This document shows, piece by piece, positions 46,610 through 48,858 of a stretch of 48,858 nt of DNA. This DNA is from Photobacterium pectinilyticum (GTDB taxonomy: Bacteria > Pseudomonadota > Gammaproteobacteria > Enterobacterales > Vibrionaceae), in contig NZ_JANEYT010000037.1 in the NCBI RefSeq assembly GCF_024357955.1, positions 1-48,858 of the forward strand. The letters are read 5' to 3'. The position numbers and the translations under genes are program-made. How positions within the stretch are numbered: the stretch's first letter is position 1; the number at the start of each line of letters is the position of its first letter. The notes under the pieces were generated by a model, which was given only the letters and a program-made list of their open reading frames with translations, was not told where the DNA came from and did not search any database.

Positions 46610-47314
46610 TCATTCTGCCGCTACCGGTTTGAGTTTATTGAGGGTTTGGGGACCCAATTGACGCATTTGTTGACGGATCCATTGGCTGCGCTGCTGAATA
46701 TAGGGAGTCATGGGGGCGGGTTGCATCCGATAAGGGTTGGGTAATACCGCAGCCAATTGCGCAGCTTGCTGAGCGCTAAGTCGACGGGCGGAAATACCGA
46801 AAAAGGTCTGGCTGGCCGCTTCCACGCCGAACAGGCCGGGGCCGAACTCAACGATGTTGAGGTATACCTCTAAGATACGTGTTTTGTCCCAGAGTAATTC
46901 CATCCACAGCGCAAAGTAGAGCTCGACGCCTTTGCGCAGGAAAGTACGGGATGGAAATAGGAATAGGTTTTTGGCAGTTTGCTGGGTGATAGTGCTGCCT
47001 CCCCGAGTGGGACCCTCACTGCCGGTTTGCTTGAGGATCGCCAGGATGGCATTGATATCAATACCACTATGTTCGGGGAAGTGCTGATCTTCAGAGGCAA
47101 TCACCGCGAGCTGGGCATTGGTTGATATCGCCGCCATCGGCACCCACTGGTGGGCAGCGCGCGATGGGTAGCCTTGCGGGGGAAAAATGGCACGGTGAAG
47201 CTGCCAGCCCCAGACTGGGGGATTGATATACTTACCGACCAACACCAACAAGATCGGTAGCAGAAGTGCAAGCATTAGCAGTCTGAAAAGCCAGCGTTTG
47301 ATTAATCCAGTCAT
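46610..47314 (-). CDS. mtgA: Monofunctional biosynthetic peptidoglycan transglycosylase
   Basis: MtgA polymerises lipid II into glycan strands without a transpeptidase domain. The protein has one N-terminal membrane helix (about 9-27) and a GT51 domain with the catalytic Glu-Asp-Gln-His-Phe-Pro-Glu-His motif (about 73-80), Gly-Gly-Ser-Thr-Ile-Thr-Gln-Gln (about 103-110) and Arg-Lys-Gly-x-Glu. I chose ATG 47314 (AAGGA 8 bases upstream, 234 residues); ATG 47323 is possible. In E. coli mtgA lies elsewhere, near arcB, so its place between miaB and ubiF is a local difference. Confidence 0.92.
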   Translation of the reverse strand: MTGLIKRWLFRLLMLALLLPILLVLVGKYINPPVWGWQLHRAIFPPQGYPSRAAHQWVPMAAISTNAQLAVIASEDQHFPEHSGIDINAILAILKQTGSEGPTRGGSTITQQTAKNLFLFPSRTFLRKGVELYFALWMELLWDKTRILEVYLNIVEFGPGLFGVEAASQTFFGISARRLSAQQAAQLAAVLPNPYRMQPAPMTPYIQQRSQWIRQQMRQLGPQTLNKLKPVAAE

Positions 47315-47438
47315 CCCCTTCATCCTTGTGTGGCCATATATTAATCACTGATGCGCTTGTGAATTTTGGTAGAATATTGGCAGCAACGCGCCAGTGGGCG
47401 CGGCACTCTTTTCTTGAGCATAACAAATGGGAACCGAT

Positions 47439-48599
47439 ATGGAACAGTTTGATGTGGTTGTGGCTGGCGGTGGTATGGTCGGAGCGGCAACAGCAATAGG
47501 TTTGGCCCAGCAGGGGCTATCTGTTGCGGTGTTGGAAGGGATCACCCCAGCTCCGTTCGAATCTTCGCAGCCCATGGATCTGCGAGTGTCGGCTATTTCC
47601 CCACATTCTGTGTCATTACTGGAACGGTTGGGAGCGTGGGAGGCGGTGACGGCAATGCGACTTTGCCCGTATAAACGACTGGAAACCTGGGAGCACCCAG
47701 AGTGCCGTACTCGCTTTAATGCTGAACGCATGCACCTCGACCACCTTGGTTATATTGTCGAAAACCGGGTGATCCAGCTGGCGTTGTGGCAGCAATTCGA
47801 ACTCTACCCGAACCTGACGGTGAAGTGTCCGGCCCGTATGGTCTCAGCCGTCGAAACCGATAATGGTTATGAGATTGCGATCGAGGACGGTAACCCATTG
47901 CATGCGACTTTGCTGGTCGGCGCCGACGGTGCTCAGTCTCGTGTTCGCCAACAGGCGGGGATTGGGATCACGGCATGGGATTACCGCCAGCACTGTATGC
48001 TGATCAGTGTCGAAACCACCCTGCCACAGCAGGATATTACTTGGCAGATGTTTACCCCTCACGGTCCGCGTTCATTTCTGCCATTACCAGGCCATCAGGG
48101 CTCATTGGTATGGTACGACAGCCCGGCGAAGATCCAGCAGCTATCGGCGATGACCCCAGCTCAACTTGAAGAACAGATCATTACTCATTTCCCATCAGAA
48201 TTGGGTGAAATCAACGTGCTCAACCATGGCCGTTTCCCGCTAACCCGTCGTCATGCACAGCAATATTATAAATCTGGCGTAGTGTTGTTAGGTGATGCAG
48301 CCCATACCATTAACCCCTTGGCTGGGCAGGGGGTCAACCTTGGCTTCAAGGATGTTGATGTCCTGCTGCATGAAATTGAGAAAGCAGGCCAGGATTGGTC
48401 TAGCGTGCGGGTACTCCAAGCTTATGAGCGTCGCCGGCGTCCGGATAACCTGTTGATGCAGAGCGGCATGGACTTTTTCTATACCGCCTTCAGTAACAAC
48501 CTACTGCCGGTGAAGTTTTTACGCAATGCGGGTTTGAAGCTGGCCGAGCAGGCCGGCCCGATTAAGCAGAAAGTGCTGAAGTATGCGATGGGGATGTAA
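47439..48599 (+). CDS. ubiF: 3-demethoxyubiquinol 3-hydroxylase (FAD monooxygenase)
   Basis: UbiF hydroxylates 2-octaprenyl-3-methyl-6-methoxybenzoquinol late in aerobic ubiquinone synthesis. The 386-residue flavoprotein has Gly-Gly-Gly-Met-Val-Gly (about 11-16), the Gly-Ala-Asp-Gly-Ala-x-Ser motif (about 163-169) and the Gly-Asp-Ala-Ala-His-x-x-x-Pro-Leu-Ala-Gly-Gln-Gly segment (about 283-296) of the UbiH/UbiF/UbiI group. Its place between miaB and the tRNA cluster, as in E. coli, favours UbiF over UbiI or UbiH. GGGAAC precedes ATG 47439; ATG 47427 is an alternative. Confidence 0.88.
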   Translation: MEQFDVVVAGGGMVGAATAIGLAQQGLSVAVLEGITPAPFESSQPMDLRVSAISPHSVSLLERLGAWEAVTAMRLCPYKRLETWEHPECRTRFNAERMHLDHLGYIVENRVIQLALWQQFELYPNLTVKCPARMVSAVETDNGYEIAIEDGNPLHATLLVGADGAQSRVRQQAGIGITAWDYRQHCMLISVETTLPQQDITWQMFTPHGPRSFLPLPGHQGSLVWYDSPAKIQQLSAMTPAQLEEQIITHFPSELGEINVLNHGRFPLTRRHAQQYYKSGVVLLGDAAHTINPLAGQGVNLGFKDVDVLLHEIEKAGQDWSSVRVLQAYERRRRPDNLLMQSGMDFFYTAFSNNLLPVKFLRNAGLKLAEQAGPIKQKVLKYAMGM

Positions 48600-48624
48600 T
48601 GCCCATTGGGGATAAGCGAGTAAA

Positions 48625-48662
48625 GAAAAAAGCCGAATGTTTGTAAAAACATTCGGCTTAAC
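48625..48662. terminator. Hairpin terminator between ubiF and the tRNA operon
   Basis: A 13-bp stem AAGCCGAATGTTT and its complement around a 4-base loop ends in TTTTTT on the minus strand and has a weaker run on the plus strand. It can stop ubiF and act as a second terminator for the tRNA transcript. Confidence 0.72.
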
Positions 48663-48756
48663 AACCAGAGAGATACGATCATTGAGTTGGTTGTAAAATC
48701 TGTTGTCTGTTTATCTGGATGGTCTTATCTATGAGTATCCAAGTGCCAGACATAAG

Positions 48757-48782
48757 AAAACCCACCAAAAGGTGGGTTTCTA
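48757..48782 (-). terminator. Terminator of the tRNA operon
   Basis: On the minus strand, AAACCCACC and GGTGGGTTT form a stem followed by TTCTT, starting 5 bases after the CCA end of tRNA-Leu. This tRNA is thus the last of its transcript. Confidence 0.8.
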
Positions 48783-48786
48783 AAGA

Positions 48787-48858
48787 TGGTGCGGAAGGAG
48801 AGACTTGAACTCTCACACCTTGCGGCGCCAGAACCTAAATCTGGTGCGTCTACCAATT
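48787..48858 (-). tRNA. leuW: tRNA-Leu (anticodon UAG), 5' end cut by the window edge
   Basis: The minus strand holds 72 nt including the encoded CCA end, the T arm (Gly-type GTTCAAG loop), a long class II variable arm and the anticodon stem-loop CCAGA-TTTAGGT-TCTGG, which places UAG at 34-36. About 13 bases at the 5' end lie outside the window, giving the 85 nt of E. coli leuW. E. coli leuW belongs to a tRNA operon next to ubiF and miaB, as here. Confidence 0.95.

Overview
The window is chromosomal core-genome DNA from a gammaproteobacterium, most probably a member of the Vibrionaceae (Photobacterium, Vibrio or a close relative). The evidence is protein similarity as I recall it (UraA, LipB, TIGR03503, DUF2066/DUF2069 and BamC look vibrio-like) and gene order, which follows several Escherichia coli blocks closely. 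I see no prophage, integrase, transposase, CRISPR array or biosynthetic cluster. The window is densely packed with about 49 recognisable protein genes and ends inside a tRNA-Leu gene.

Layout. (1) 1-8200: a possible 48-residue exported peptide, DUF1904, an endonuclease/exonuclease/phosphatase-family protein, a Yip1-like membrane protein, then mltD-gloB-yafS-rnhA-dnaQ in E. coli order, and a TIGR03503 membrane protein. (2) 8200-12900: fadE, a roughly 490-bp gap, a decayed SulP-transporter start, gmhA and yafJ. (3) 12900-18400: purMN, upp, uraA (nucleotide synthesis and salvage, with PurR-like sites on both flanks) and DUF2066. (4) 18400-26300: arsC-wrbA-DUF2069, bepA, a TusA-like protein with perM, gcvR-bcp, dapA-bamC. 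(5) 26300-36500: lipB-lipA, ybeD, dacA, then rsfS-rlmH-mrdA-rodA-rlpA (ribosome silencing and methylation plus the elongation machinery), and lptE-holA. (6) 36500-48858: leuS, ybeL, a SYLF protein, ybeZ-ybeY-corC-lnt, miaB, mtgA, ubiF and the 3' end of a tRNA operon.

How the genes work together. Much of the window concerns the envelope: MltD, RlpA, PBP2, RodA, DacA and MtgA build or trim peptidoglycan; LptE, BamC, BepA, Lnt and GmhA serve lipopolysaccharide, outer-membrane proteins and lipoproteins. A second theme is translation: LeuS, RsfS, RlmH, YbeY, YbeZ, MiaB and tRNA-Leu. A third is replication and repair (DnaQ, HolA, RnhA), and a fourth is nucleotide and cofactor supply (PurM, PurN, Upp, UraA, LipA, LipB, UbiF).

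Points of interest are mostly small and lie between genes: the cysteine-containing peptide at the left edge, a SulP remnant collapsing into a 9-bp tandem repeat, an orphan terminator-like hairpin in the fadE-gmhA gap, a nested 48-bp palindrome, leader hairpins before arsC, ybeZ and rsfS, and two E. coli neighbours (hda, nadD) absent from their usual places. I did not find a convincing new multi-gene system.
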